Positions 1-7,435 of a DNA stretch of 14,336 nt are shown in pieces. A program made the translations under genes and the position numbers. The stretch is from assembly GCA_045125095.1 (NCBI GenBank), contig JBGVMW010000081.1:1-14336 (forward strand), in the 5' to 3' direction. This DNA is from JBGVMW01 sp045125095. Its GTDB lineage: Bacteria > Bacillota > Clostridia > Lachnospirales > Lachnospiraceae. The notes below the pieces were generated by a model. It worked only from the letters and a program-made list of their open reading frames with translations, did not search any database and was not told the origin of the DNA. Each line of letters begins with the position of its first letter. Within the stretch, counting starts at the first letter, position 1.

Positions 1-146
1 GATATAGTAAGTACTTGACCTACATATATAAGGTTGACATTTTTAATATTATTCAGTTTGGCGATAGCATTTACTGTCGTGCCATATTTCTTGGCTAGCG
101 CACTCAACGTATCACCTTTAACGACCTTATGTGTTACTGTCGCCAT
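1..146 (-). CDS. LysM-domain tail protein, N-terminal part (cut by window edge)
   Basis: This partial gene starts with ATG at 146 and is still open at base 1. A strong GGAGG site lies just upstream (about 153-159), inside the end of the tape measure gene. The visible 48 residues form almost a whole LysM domain: a start like THKVVKGDTLSALAKKYG, then a central NAIAKLNNI and an ending like LIYVGQVLTI. LysM domains bind N-acetylglucosamine polymers such as peptidoglycan. In Gram-positive siphoviruses, prophages and PBSX-like elements, a LysM protein (XkdP-like) commonly follows the tape measure gene and is thought to sit in the tail hub or baseplate. The LysM identification is firm. The hub role is inferred from position, since the rest of the protein is outside the window. 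Only 3 bases separate it from the tape measure stop codon, so the two are probably co-translated. Confidence 0.88.
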   Translation of the reverse strand, partial: MATVTHKVVKGDTLSALAKKYGTTVNAIAKLNNIKNVNLIYVGQVLTI

Positions 147-149
147 TAC

Positions 150-3100
150 CTATATCCTCCTTTCTATTCTAGCAGCTCTTACTAGAGTTTCTACTGCATT
201 TACTATATTACTTCCGTCATCATATGTTATTCCGTTTATGTTATAGCTTGTGTTACCTGCTACTGGCATACTATTCTTAAGGTCTTTTATAGCAGATACT
301 ACTTCGCTATTACTTACTCCATTTTGAACTGCACCCATGCTACTTGTCATAATGTTAGCTGCGTCAGTTGATAGTGCGATATTACCACTTCCCGGTATCA
401 TACTGTTAAGTCTTCTTGAGTTTGCTTGTACATTACTTAAGTCTAAGACAGGTGTTATTACTGGGTTTAAATCCACGTCAGCATCTATAAGACTATTTAT
501 TCCAGATAGAGGTTTAGCGAAGTTATCTATAACTTTATTAGCTACTCCTGTTGCAGACTTAGCTACTCTAGCCGAATATTGTTCCATACCATTTATAAAA
601 CCTTGGTCTACGAATTTACCTATTTCGATAAATACTTTCGAAGGTGAGTTAATCTTTAATGCGCTTCTCGCTGCATCTACAGCTCCTTGTACAACGCTTC
701 TAGCTTTCGCTGCAACACTACTAGCCATAGATGTTATACCGTTAACCAAACCTTGTATTAAACTTTTACCAGCACTAACTAGAGCTCCTCCTAGATTTGT
801 AGCTGCTGTTTTAGCTGCGTTTATACATCCAGTAACAGCGGATTTAGCTGCACCAGCCATACCTTTTATACCGTTACATAAACCTTCTAGAAGTTGTTTA
901 CCTCCAGACGTAAATCCACTTATACCGCCTTTTATAACCGCTAATCCTGCCTTGATCATCGCTTGTATTATCTTAGATATAGCAGACTCAAGACGTCCTT
1001 GATTGGCTAATATACCATCAGCTACACCTTCAACGAAACTTAATGCTAAGTTTATACCAGCTTGTATAACGGCTCCAAGTTTACCTGCTACCCCGTTTAT
1101 AAAGTTAACACAAACTTCTATACCTGCGGTTACTAGTCTTTCGATATTAGCAGCAATACCTTCTAATACCCCGACAACCATTTCCATACCGTATTTAACC
1201 AACTTAGGTATTCCGCTCGCTAATTGTTCCGCAAACGCCACTATTAAATCCATACCTAGTTTAGCTATTTGTGGTATATTAGTACTTATAGCTGTGATTA
1301 TAGCTTGAAGTATTGTAGTGAATGCTGATATTATCTGAGGTGCTCCGTTAGTAACAGCTCCTGCGAAGTTAACCATTGCTTCTCCGGCCTTAAGACCTAT
1401 TTCTGGTAACAGCGTGATTAATTCTTTAACGAAGTTTATTATAACTCCTCCAGATGCACCTAGAGCCGCTGCGACCGCAGTTATACCAACTCCAAATGCG
1501 GTCATACCTGTTCCTGCTGCTAATACGCCAACACCTAATAAAGCTACTGCTGCCGCGAAACCTAATAAACCTGGAACCGCACCAGTTAATAAATATCCGG
1601 CCACTCCTATTACGGCGAATGCTCCAGCTAAAGCTAATAATCCCGTTCCTATTTGTGCAAGACTTAATTGTCCTAAAGCTATTAATTGAGGCGTTAATAT
1701 AGCCAATGCTCCAGCCATAACCAACATCGCTGCTGCTCCTGCTATACAGCCTGTCATAGCGTACATCGCAACACCTAATATAGCAAGTGCTCCTGCTAGA
1801 GATACTAAACTCTTACCTATTTCTTCCCAAGATTGTCCACCTAGCATACTTAACGCTGTGGCTAACCCCATAAGAGCTATACTCATAGCACCAAGTCCTA
1901 CTGATAACAATAGCATCTGAGGTCCAGATATAAGTTTAGAAGCTATTCCTAATACAGTTAATGCTCCAGCTAAGGAAGTTAATCCTCTACCTATTTCTTC
2001 CCAACTTATACTACCCATAGATCTAACTGCTTGGGCTAACACCAATACGGCAGCTCCCATAGCGGCTAAGCCTACTGCCAGCGTAGTCATTTTGAATCCG
2101 CCACCGCCTAGTTTACTGAATACGGCTATTTCGGCTAATATTCCTGCTATACCGGCTAATCCTCTTATAATATTGTTGGTTTCCATTTCGCCAAATTGTT
2201 TCATGGCTTGCGATAATACTACTAAAGCTCCTGATAATATTAATATCGCAGTTGCACTACTTAAACTTAGACTACCAAATTTAGCAGCTGCTAAGAATAA
2301 CGCTAATTCAGTTAACACTCCCATCATAGCAAATAATCCTGTACCTAACGTTTCAGCATCTATACCGCCTAACTGTTTAAGCGCACTCGCCATAACGTGT
2401 AAGGCTGCTCCAAATATAATTAAACTAGCCGATGTCTTCGCAAGACCTTTAGATGAAGTACTAAATAATTTAACAGCTAACACCATTGTACCTAATGCTG
2501 CAGCTAAGCCGACCAATCCTGTAGCCATTTTACCAATGCTTATGGACGATAGCGTTTTAAGTGCTCCCGCCATTACAAGCATAGCTGTAGCCATTAATAT
2601 CATAGAAGTACTAGTTTTCATTAATCCTTTAATGTTACCAACTTTGTTTATGACCATCATAGCCAATGTTAATTCACCAAATACTACAGCCATACCAGCT
2701 AATGCTGTAGCTAAACGAGCAGGGTCAATACTAGATAGCACTAATAAAGATGCTGCTAATATACCTATAGCTGTTGCTAGTTTGATTAATGTTCCTGCGT
2801 TTAAAGAGTTTTGGTATGCTGTTAAGGAGTCTTTAACACTGTCTAATACATTCTTAACATTTTCACCGATTCCTTTGAATGAGTCAAATACTCCTGTTAA
2901 GTCGTCGCCTATTCCTTTAAACTTATCGAATAAATCTTTTAATACTTTAAATATACCAACACCGGCTAATGTTTTACCAATATTTGTTATTGTCTCGAAG
3001 TTGATTGAACCAATAGCTTGACCTATTCCACTTGCTACTTTGGATATAACTTCACCAACTTTAGAGAATACTTTACCTACAGTGTCAAATACGTTACCGA

Positions 3101-4718
3101 CACTCATCTTAGATATAAACTCTGATACTTTGTCTCCAGCAGTACTAAGAGCTGTACCAACAGCTTCGAATGCTGTTTTTATGCCGTTACCTATTTTCTC
3201 AAATATCTTACTTCTGTTAGCTGCGTCTCCTATCTTAGATACGAAACTTCCTATACTAGAAGTTATAGTTAAGAAACCAGAGCCTATAGGTTTGATAACT
3301 CCCAATAACGGAGTGAAACCTTTAACTACTCCAACTACCGCATCTTTTACAGTATCGAATACGCTAAACACACCTTTGAATGTATTCTTAAGTTTACTAG
3401 CAGTTTCATCACTCATTTTGAAATTTTCAGTAAAGTCTTTAAACTTACCAGATAACTCTACAAGCTTTTCGCCTGACATAGAAGGAAATACTTCATTCCA
3501 AGCTTCTCCTACCGATTTAAAGCCTTTACCCAAGCTTTGGAATATGTTACTGAATCCTTTAATGACGTCATCTCTACCGCCAGCTTCATTCCAGAACTTA
3601 AGCATGTTGTTTCTGGCTTCTGTGGAAGGTCCCATAAGATTCTCAAAAGCATTACTTATACCTGTTAATATCTTAGTGGCTTGTTCCTTGTCACCTATAA
3701 TATACTCCCATGAAGTAGCCCAACCTGATTGAACTGACTCTTTCATTGTATCTAATAATTGGGTTACTGTCTTAACTTCAGTTGCCGCATTGGAAGCATT
3801 ATTAGCAAGTGTTACTATATCTTTTGCTTGCGTTTGTGTGAATCCTTGTGCTATTAAGTCTGCTTCGGTATATGCTCCCGAAATTTGTTTAAGTGTTTCC
3901 GTTAATACTTCCGCTGTTAACCAGTTTCCTTTTGTTAAACTTTCACGGAAGTTACCGTATTTCTTAATCATTGAGTCGGCGCCTGTTCCCATTACTTCGG
4001 ACGTTCTTATTAATGCGTCTTGGAATAGCTTACCACCCATACCAGCATTTACCACAGAGTTCCAGTCTTGTAAGCTAACTTTACCTGCTGCTAATGCTTG
4101 CGATAATTGATACATCGCAGTAGAAGCTTGTTGTGAAGATGAACCAGAAGCTGCCGCTAAGTTCGCAATACCTTTTATCGCTGCCGTTGATGTATCTAGG
4201 TCGACACCTGCTGCTGTGAAAGTACCTATGTTTCTTGTCATCTCTGCGAAATTATAAATAGTCTTGTCGGCATACGTGTTAAGTTCTGCTAATGCCGCGT
4301 TTACATCATCCAGAGTAGTCCCCTGATGCGATGTATTCGTTAATATAGTTTGTATAGCGCCCATTTTGGTTTCGTATTCAGAGAAACCTGTTTTTATTGG
4401 GTCTATAGTTAACGATTTAAGTAACTGCTTACCTGTATTTATAGCGCTATTAGTTATGTTCGCTAGTGCAGTCATACCGATAACGCCTAAAGCAGAGAAT
4501 TTGGCAGTTACACCCTCTACTCCTGCTGTTAATCCTGATACACCAAATCCTGATAGTTTATTTAAACTCTCGTTTACACCATCAAGTCCTTTACTAGAAT
4601 CTTTCATTTTGAGTTTTTCATTAAGCTTTTGAAGACTGTTCATAGTCTTACTTACGCCACTCTCAAAGTTCTGGTTATCGAACTGCATCTGGACGATTCT
4701 TTTATCGATGGAACTCAT
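150..4718 (-). CDS. Phage tail tape measure protein
   Basis: At 1522 residues this is by far the longest gene, and it lies where the tape measure is expected, after the tail chaperones and before a LysM hub gene. It sets tail length, occupies the tail lumen and leaves ahead of the DNA. The N-terminal part (about 1-400) is mixed helical and carries a segment around 105-127 (DPIKTGFSEYETKMGAIQTI) that I recognise as typical of clostridial tape measures. Residues about 640-1090 are extremely hydrophobic and made of about seven repeats of some 60 residues. Residues 1104-1235 are six 22-residue repeats. The C-terminal region includes INSPSKVF at about 1357-1364, a common tape-measure tail-end motif. 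The start at 4718 overlaps the previous gene as ATGA and has a GGAGGTGG site at 4726-4733. By the usual rough rule of 0.15 nm per residue, a tail of about 200 nm is expected (inference). Confidence 0.95.
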   Translation of the reverse strand: MSSIDKRIVQMQFDNQNFESGVSKTMNSLQKLNEKLKMKDSSKGLDGVNESLNKLSGFGVSGLTAGVEGVTAKFSALGVIGMTALANITNSAINTGKQLLKSLTIDPIKTGFSEYETKMGAIQTILTNTSHQGTTLDDVNAALAELNTYADKTIYNFAEMTRNIGTFTAAGVDLDTSTAAIKGIANLAAASGSSSQQASTAMYQLSQALAAGKVSLQDWNSVVNAGMGGKLFQDALIRTSEVMGTGADSMIKKYGNFRESLTKGNWLTAEVLTETLKQISGAYTEADLIAQGFTQTQAKDIVTLANNASNAATEVKTVTQLLDTMKESVQSGWATSWEYIIGDKEQATKILTGISNAFENLMGPSTEARNNMLKFWNEAGGRDDVIKGFSNIFQSLGKGFKSVGEAWNEVFPSMSGEKLVELSGKFKDFTENFKMSDETASKLKNTFKGVFSVFDTVKDAVVGVVKGFTPLLGVIKPIGSGFLTITSSIGSFVSKIGDAANRSKIFEKIGNGIKTAFEAVGTALSTAGDKVSEFISKMSVGNVFDTVGKVFSKVGEVISKVASGIGQAIGSINFETITNIGKTLAGVGIFKVLKDLFDKFKGIGDDLTGVFDSFKGIGENVKNVLDSVKDSLTAYQNSLNAGTLIKLATAIGILAASLLVLSSIDPARLATALAGMAVVFGELTLAMMVINKVGNIKGLMKTSTSMILMATAMLVMAGALKTLSSISIGKMATGLVGLAAALGTMVLAVKLFSTSSKGLAKTSASLIIFGAALHVMASALKQLGGIDAETLGTGLFAMMGVLTELALFLAAAKFGSLSLSSATAILILSGALVVLSQAMKQFGEMETNNIIRGLAGIAGILAEIAVFSKLGGGGFKMTTLAVGLAAMGAAVLVLAQAVRSMGSISWEEIGRGLTSLAGALTVLGIASKLISGPQMLLLSVGLGAMSIALMGLATALSMLGGQSWEEIGKSLVSLAGALAILGVAMYAMTGCIAGAAAMLVMAGALAILTPQLIALGQLSLAQIGTGLLALAGAFAVIGVAGYLLTGAVPGLLGFAAAVALLGVGVLAAGTGMTAFGVGITAVAAALGASGGVIINFVKELITLLPEIGLKAGEAMVNFAGAVTNGAPQIISAFTTILQAIITAISTNIPQIAKLGMDLIVAFAEQLASGIPKLVKYGMEMVVGVLEGIAANIERLVTAGIEVCVNFINGVAGKLGAVIQAGINLALSFVEGVADGILANQGRLESAISKIIQAMIKAGLAVIKGGISGFTSGGKQLLEGLCNGIKGMAGAAKSAVTGCINAAKTAATNLGGALVSAGKSLIQGLVNGITSMASSVAAKARSVVQGAVDAARSALKINSPSKVFIEIGKFVDQGFINGMEQYSARVAKSATGVANKVIDNFAKPLSGINSLIDADVDLNPVITPVLDLSNVQANSRRLNSMIPGSGNIALSTDAANIMTSSMGAVQNGVSNSEVVSAIKDLKNSMPVAGNTSYNINGITYDDGSNIVNAVETLVRAARIERRI
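1014..1409 (-). repeat. Six tandem 22-residue repeats in the tape measure protein
   Basis: Residues 1104-1235 divide exactly into six 22-residue units with no gap, beginning LPEIGLKAG, APQIISAFT, IPQIAKLGM, IPKLVKYGM, IERLVTAGI and LGAVIQAGI. Small or aliphatic residues recur at fixed positions (a pattern like I-P-x-(I/L)-x-x-x-G), suggesting stacked amphipathic helices. Short regular repeats are known in siphoviral tape measures. The next segment (from about 1236) breaks the register. Confidence 0.8.
1593..2729 (-). repeat. Seven hydrophobic repeats of about 60 residues in the tape measure protein
   Basis: Each unit pairs a pattern like (S)I-x-x-(E)-x-(I/L)-x-x-GL-x-x-(L/M)-AG with a second hydrophobic stretch. 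Matching registers begin near residues 664, 726, 786, 846, 904, 962 and 1019, giving spacings of 57-62. The best matched pair is SWEEIGRGLTSLAGALTVLG and SWEEIGKSLVSLAGALAILG. Each unit could hold two membrane-spanning helices. The periodicity is seen directly in the translation; membrane insertion is inference. Confidence 0.8.
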
Positions 4719-5092
4719 GCGTTAACCACCTCCGCCCATGCTTCATCCGCTATCTTGTCGAACACCGGCCTAATAGCCGGATTAATATAATCTCTACCTT
4801 GCACATAACCACCAGTACCAGTACCGTGGCCGAATTGTAGTATTACGGCGATATTCACGCCTTTGTTTTCATTTGTATTAGTCCAATATATAGCGGCATC
4901 TTCACCCGACACCTCTATTTCATAACCCCAGCAACTAGCGGTTTTTCCACTGTCAACCGGAGTCGCAGATGCTAGCGCCGATACTCCTTCCTGAGCGTAT
5001 TTTTCAAGGATCTTCGCCACATCGAAATCTTCCATTTTCTTTAGAAATTTAAAAGTCCTGTCAAAGTTCCCTTTAACAGTGAATCTAATCAT
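4715..5092 (-). CDS. HK97 gp10-like neck/tail completion protein
   Basis: A 125-residue protein with an N-terminal helical part (KFLKKMEDFDVAKILEKYA, about 16-34). The ATPVDSGKTASCWGYEIEV segment (about 43-61) has the layout of HK97 gp10-like proteins, which carry a conserved TPVDTGxLxxS-type core. A second conserved block (ILQFGHGTGTGGYVQGRDYI, about 85-104) is followed by NPAIRPVFDKI. Members act at the head-tail interface or in tail completion. Its place here is unusual for that role, since it follows the chaperone-position genes and directly precedes the tape measure, with which it overlaps as ATGA. The start at 5092 has AAGGTGGTGAT upstream (about 5099-5109). I am fairly sure of the family. 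The exact role (neck protein versus tail-initiation factor) is open. Confidence 0.75.
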   Translation of the reverse strand: MIRFTVKGNFDRTFKFLKKMEDFDVAKILEKYAQEGVSALASATPVDSGKTASCWGYEIEVSGEDAAIYWTNTNENKGVNIAVILQFGHGTGTGGYVQGRDYINPAIRPVFDKIADEAWAEVVNA

Positions 5093-5129
5093 GTTTAGAT
5101 CACCACCTTGAATATTTAATCCATAATAC

Positions 5130-5669
5130 CTACCCCCTAGTTTGGAATTGTTTCTTCCTTGCCTCGTTAAGAGCTTTATTTCTGTTTAATATCTCTTGTC
5201 TGCTCATCTTCTTAGGTGGATTATTCTTAATATTACATACTTTAACGAGAGTTAGTAACCTGTTAAGATGCCAGTATTGACACTCGAATGGTATGTTAAA
5301 TGCTATCATCCAATAGTAGATTATCTCGGATGTTATTGTCTCTCTACCGCCAGCTTTACCTTCATTTGAGAATGTTGTGGCCGTCATTGGATTGTCTATA
5401 TATTGGTTTATCGATATCAGGTTTTCTTCTGTTAGTCTATCAAATACATTTTTATCCACATTCTCTGTCATACACATACAATGAATATAATCTATGATTT
5501 CTTCCATGGATTTATTCTTACCGTCTAAGAATGGTTTACACCATTTTGCTTCCCATTTTGAAATTGAGACCAGAGAATGTTCTAATTGTACAGTTTCAGC
5601 ATCGTAATAGATGAATTCATTGTTTTCTTCATCATAGTATTCTAATCCAGGTATAGTTATCTCTAACAT
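5130..5669 (-). CDS. Conserved phage protein in second tail-chaperone position
   Basis: A 179-residue, mostly acidic to neutral protein with no membrane segment or signal peptide. It opens with an acidic stretch (LEYYDEENNEFIYYD, about 9-23), continues with HSLVSISKWEAKWCKPFL (about 31-48) and ends in a basic tail (KKMSRQEILNRNKALNEARKK). I have an impression of similar proteins at this place in clostridial siphoviruses. Position after the gpG-like gene and before the tape measure suggests tail assembly, possibly the chaperone partner otherwise made by ribosomal frameshifting (gpGT). Here it has its own ATG with AGGTGA 6 bases upstream, and the -1 frame is blocked by a TGA at 5676-5678. A separately translated protein therefore fits best. 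Function is inferred from context only. Confidence 0.6.
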   Translation of the reverse strand: MLEITIPGLEYYDEENNEFIYYDAETVQLEHSLVSISKWEAKWCKPFLDGKNKSMEEIIDYIHCMCMTENVDKNVFDRLTEENLISINQYIDNPMTATTFSNEGKAGGRETITSEIIYYWMIAFNIPFECQYWHLNRLLTLVKVCNIKNNPPKKMSRQEILNRNKALNEARKKQFQTRG

Positions 5670-5683
5670 CTCTGGTCACCTGG

Positions 5684-6052
5684 TTACTTATCTAAGTTAG
5701 CAGGCATTATACCATTTACGAATGCTGCTGCGGCATCAGTATTTAATGCTAACTCCATAAATATCTCGCTGTATGCTTCTGTTTGTGCAAATGCTTGTGA
5801 GATTTCTTCGCTTTTAACGAATCTTCTACCATCCTGAGACTTCTCTCCGTATGCTTTTAATACCATTTGTTTAAACAGATTCACGATTCTTACATTATCC
5901 TTAGAAGCAACTATTTCTTCTAACATTTTGGAAAAGCCACCTTCTACAGATAATTCCATTTCAGCGACTTCGGCTTTTGATAGGTTGAAATAAAAATCTT
6001 CAGTTCTTTCCATACCATTATAGTCTACATAAGTTACTGTTTTCTTTAACAT
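5684..6052 (-). CDS. Putative tail assembly chaperone (gpG-like)
   Basis: A 122-residue protein lying directly after the major tail gene and terminator, the usual place of the first tail assembly chaperone, which coats the tape measure and recruits tail tube subunits. It has an N-terminal beta-like segment (KKTVTYVDYNGMERTEDFYF, about 3-22), then LSKAEVAEMELSVEGGFSKML and helical stretches. This order (short strand region, then the LSKAE-type helix) is typical of small chaperones in Gram-positive siphoviruses. The start at 6052 is preceded by AAGGAGAG. The stop at 5684 is 14 bases from the next start, and no heptameric slippery site is visible near the end. Family assignment rests on layout and general resemblance. 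Confidence 0.65.
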   Translation of the reverse strand: MLKKTVTYVDYNGMERTEDFYFNLSKAEVAEMELSVEGGFSKMLEEIVASKDNVRIVNLFKQMVLKAYGEKSQDGRRFVKSEEISQAFAQTEAYSEIFMELALNTDAAAAFVNGIMPANLDK

Positions 6053-6090
6053 GTTAAATATCTCTCCTTATTTTTAGTATTTTGTGTTAA

Positions 6091-6128
6091 TAAAAAATAA
6101 GAGCCCCACGTTTTTATTGCGAGGCTCT
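6091..6128 (-). terminator. Intrinsic terminator after the major tail gene
   Basis: Reading the minus strand, a 10-base stem is formed by arms 6119-6128 (AGAGCCTCGC) and 6100-6109 (GTGGGGCTCT), with two G-U pairs and a 9-base loop. A T-rich run TTATTTTTTA follows. It lies 7 bases after the tail gene's stop and ends about 40 bases before the next start. Read-through must be partial, since essential tail genes follow. Confidence 0.85.
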
Positions 6129-6134
6129 GTTAAA

Positions 6135-6785
6135 TTACTTAAGCATTTCCATTATTTCATTAGGTAATAATAATTTAGCTTCGTTTGATTCATCTCCGAA
6201 TAAAGCATCTTCTAATAATTGCATTTTTCCTTCGTCAACTTTAGATGCGTCTATAACTAAAGATGCAGTTGGGCTAAATCCATCAACTGGAACTGGAACT
6301 GTAGAAAGCTCCCAGCTAAATGTTATTGCTTCTGGGTTATCGTTTATTGTAGAATATGATTTCTCAGAAGGTGCTACTGTACATCCATATATTAAGTGTA
6401 ATTTGTAGCTAAAGTTTTGTCCTTGTATATCGTTACCAACAGAAGTTCTGTAGCATAATCCGAATGCTCTTCTTGCTTGTTGTCCTATTGTTACACCATC
6501 TGCTATAGCTGCACTACCGTCACATTGTTCAAATTCTTCAGGATATGTGTAAGCTTCAACAGTTGCACCGAATTCTTCTGCAGATCTTAATGTTAAGTAT
6601 TTAACGTCGTCTGCATATAAAGGAGTTTCTTCTGCTCCCGATGGACTTTCTGTAACAGCTGTTAAACCATTCCATACTACTCCGTTTTTATATGAACCAT
6701 CATTGTCTTGTACGTATAATACGCCGTTTTTAACACCCGTTTCGAAGAAACGTTGTCCGACTTCGTCCCAAATTAATCTTGCCAT
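6135..6785 (-). CDS. Major tail tube protein
   Basis: A 216-residue protein with the overall look of phi13/TP901-type major tail proteins. It begins ARLIWDEVGQRFFETGVKNG, has an ETPLYADDVKYLTLRSAEEFGATVEAYTYP-type region at about 53-82, a GQQARRAFGLCYRT segment at about 101-114, and a late SWELSTVPVPVDGFSPTASLVID region at about 157-179. The ADDxxY and TVEAYTYPEEF elements are typical of the tail tube family in Firmicutes phages. It should polymerise into the hexameric tube around the tape measure. The start at 6785 has AAGGAGG upstream. An intrinsic terminator follows immediately, fitting a protein needed in many copies. No Ig-like C-terminal decoration domain is present. Confidence 0.85.
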   Translation of the reverse strand: MARLIWDEVGQRFFETGVKNGVLYVQDNDGSYKNGVVWNGLTAVTESPSGAEETPLYADDVKYLTLRSAEEFGATVEAYTYPEEFEQCDGSAAIADGVTIGQQARRAFGLCYRTSVGNDIQGQNFSYKLHLIYGCTVAPSEKSYSTINDNPEAITFSWELSTVPVPVDGFSPTASLVIDASKVDEGKMQLLEDALFGDESNEAKLLLPNEIMEMLK

Positions 6786-6802
6786 TTTGTTTCCTCCTTA
6801 TT

Positions 6803-7111
6803 TTAATAGTAAATTTTAAAAGCATAGTGGTTAAGATTATCCGCAATGTAGCATCTAGAAACACTACTCATTGGTATAGTTTTAACCACTTGTTCTAGAA
6901 TTTCAAGATTGGGTTTTTTAAATATAAATATTACTTCATAACTATTTACGTAGTTATACACCGTATCGTCAGCTCGTTTAGCGTTCCCAACGCCAATATT
7001 ATAAATAACACATGGGTATGAAAGTTTAACTGATTCTGGAGGTTGAAAATATACATTAGTATTACCAACTAATTCACATAATTTAGCATGTAGTTCTAGT
7101 CGTTTATTCAT
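6803..7111 (-). CDS. Putative tail terminator / head-tail joining protein
   Basis: A 102-residue protein between the head-closure candidate and the major tail gene, where HK97-like phages encode the tail terminator that caps the tube and joins it to the head. Visible features are an N-terminal helix (LELHAKLCELVG, about 5-16), then VYFQPPESVKLSYPCVIYNI (about 20-39), a beta-rich middle (SYEVIFIFKKPN, about 57-68) and a C-terminal YIADNLNHYAFKIYY. The PPESxxxxYPCxxY element and ADNLNHY ending recur in clostridial phage proteins that I recognise as this family. The ATG at 7111 overlaps the upstream gene by 8 bases. Its AGGAGGT site is formed by codons of the last residues of that gene (IGGLYNE). 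Role is inferred from order and size. Confidence 0.6.
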   Translation of the reverse strand: MNKRLELHAKLCELVGNTNVYFQPPESVKLSYPCVIYNIGVGNAKRADDTVYNYVNSYEVIFIFKKPNLEILEQVVKTIPMSSVSRCYIADNLNHYAFKIYY

Positions 7112-7418
7112 TATACAAACCTCCTATAGATAGAATCAATCTAGGGTACTCCACAGTTACTTCTGATACTTTCCATTTCGCACCCATAAACACTACGTAT
7201 TTCATCGCATGGAAATTATTATTGGCAAATGGGTCGGCTATGATACTGATTTGATTAGAGATTGAAATATCATCGTTAACTTTACCTGGCGCATTTATTC
7301 GCCTTGTGTTTCGTATAACATCTCCAAAATATTCAACCTCAACTATTTGCTCTTCCCAGATTCCGGGTTCAGTTTCTTTAGTTACAGCATAGCCGATTAC
7401 TCCACAAAACTTTGCCAT
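7104..7418 (-). CDS. Putative head closure / head-tail connector protein
   Basis: A 104-residue protein directly after the capsid gene. It starts with AKFCGVIGYAVTKETEPGIWEEQIVEVEYFGDVI and contains NDDISISNQISIIADPFANNNFHAMKYVVFMGAKWKV (about 48-84), ending EVTVEYPRLILSIGGLYNE. The SNxISIxADPFA...MKYVxFMGxKWKV pattern is one I recognise from small proteins of clostridial phages, annotated as DUF or head-tail proteins. Mostly beta structure and its place suggest a head-closure (gp16/SPP1-like) role. The start at 7418 has a GGAGAAATTCAAAATGG context shared with three other genes here. It overlaps the next gene by 8 bases. Function is inference. Confidence 0.6.
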   Translation of the reverse strand: MAKFCGVIGYAVTKETEPGIWEEQIVEVEYFGDVIRNTRRINAPGKVNDDISISNQISIIADPFANNNFHAMKYVVFMGAKWKVSEVTVEYPRLILSIGGLYNE

Positions 7419-7435
7419 TTTGAATTTCTCCTATC

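Noticed and set aside
34..4632. Plus-strand open frames opposite the tape measure gene, including a 309-codon one at 2092-3021
   Set aside because: They are shadows of the minus-strand gene, caused by its Ala/Gly/Leu-rich codons. They have no convincing ribosome sites, give low-complexity Ala/Pro/Ile/Asn translations, and the minus frame is clearly a tape measure.
5676..5700. Programmed -1 frameshift joining the two tail chaperone genes
   Set aside because: The frame needed is the right one, but it holds a TGA at 5676-5678 before the second gene, no slippery heptamer is visible, and the second gene has its own good start.
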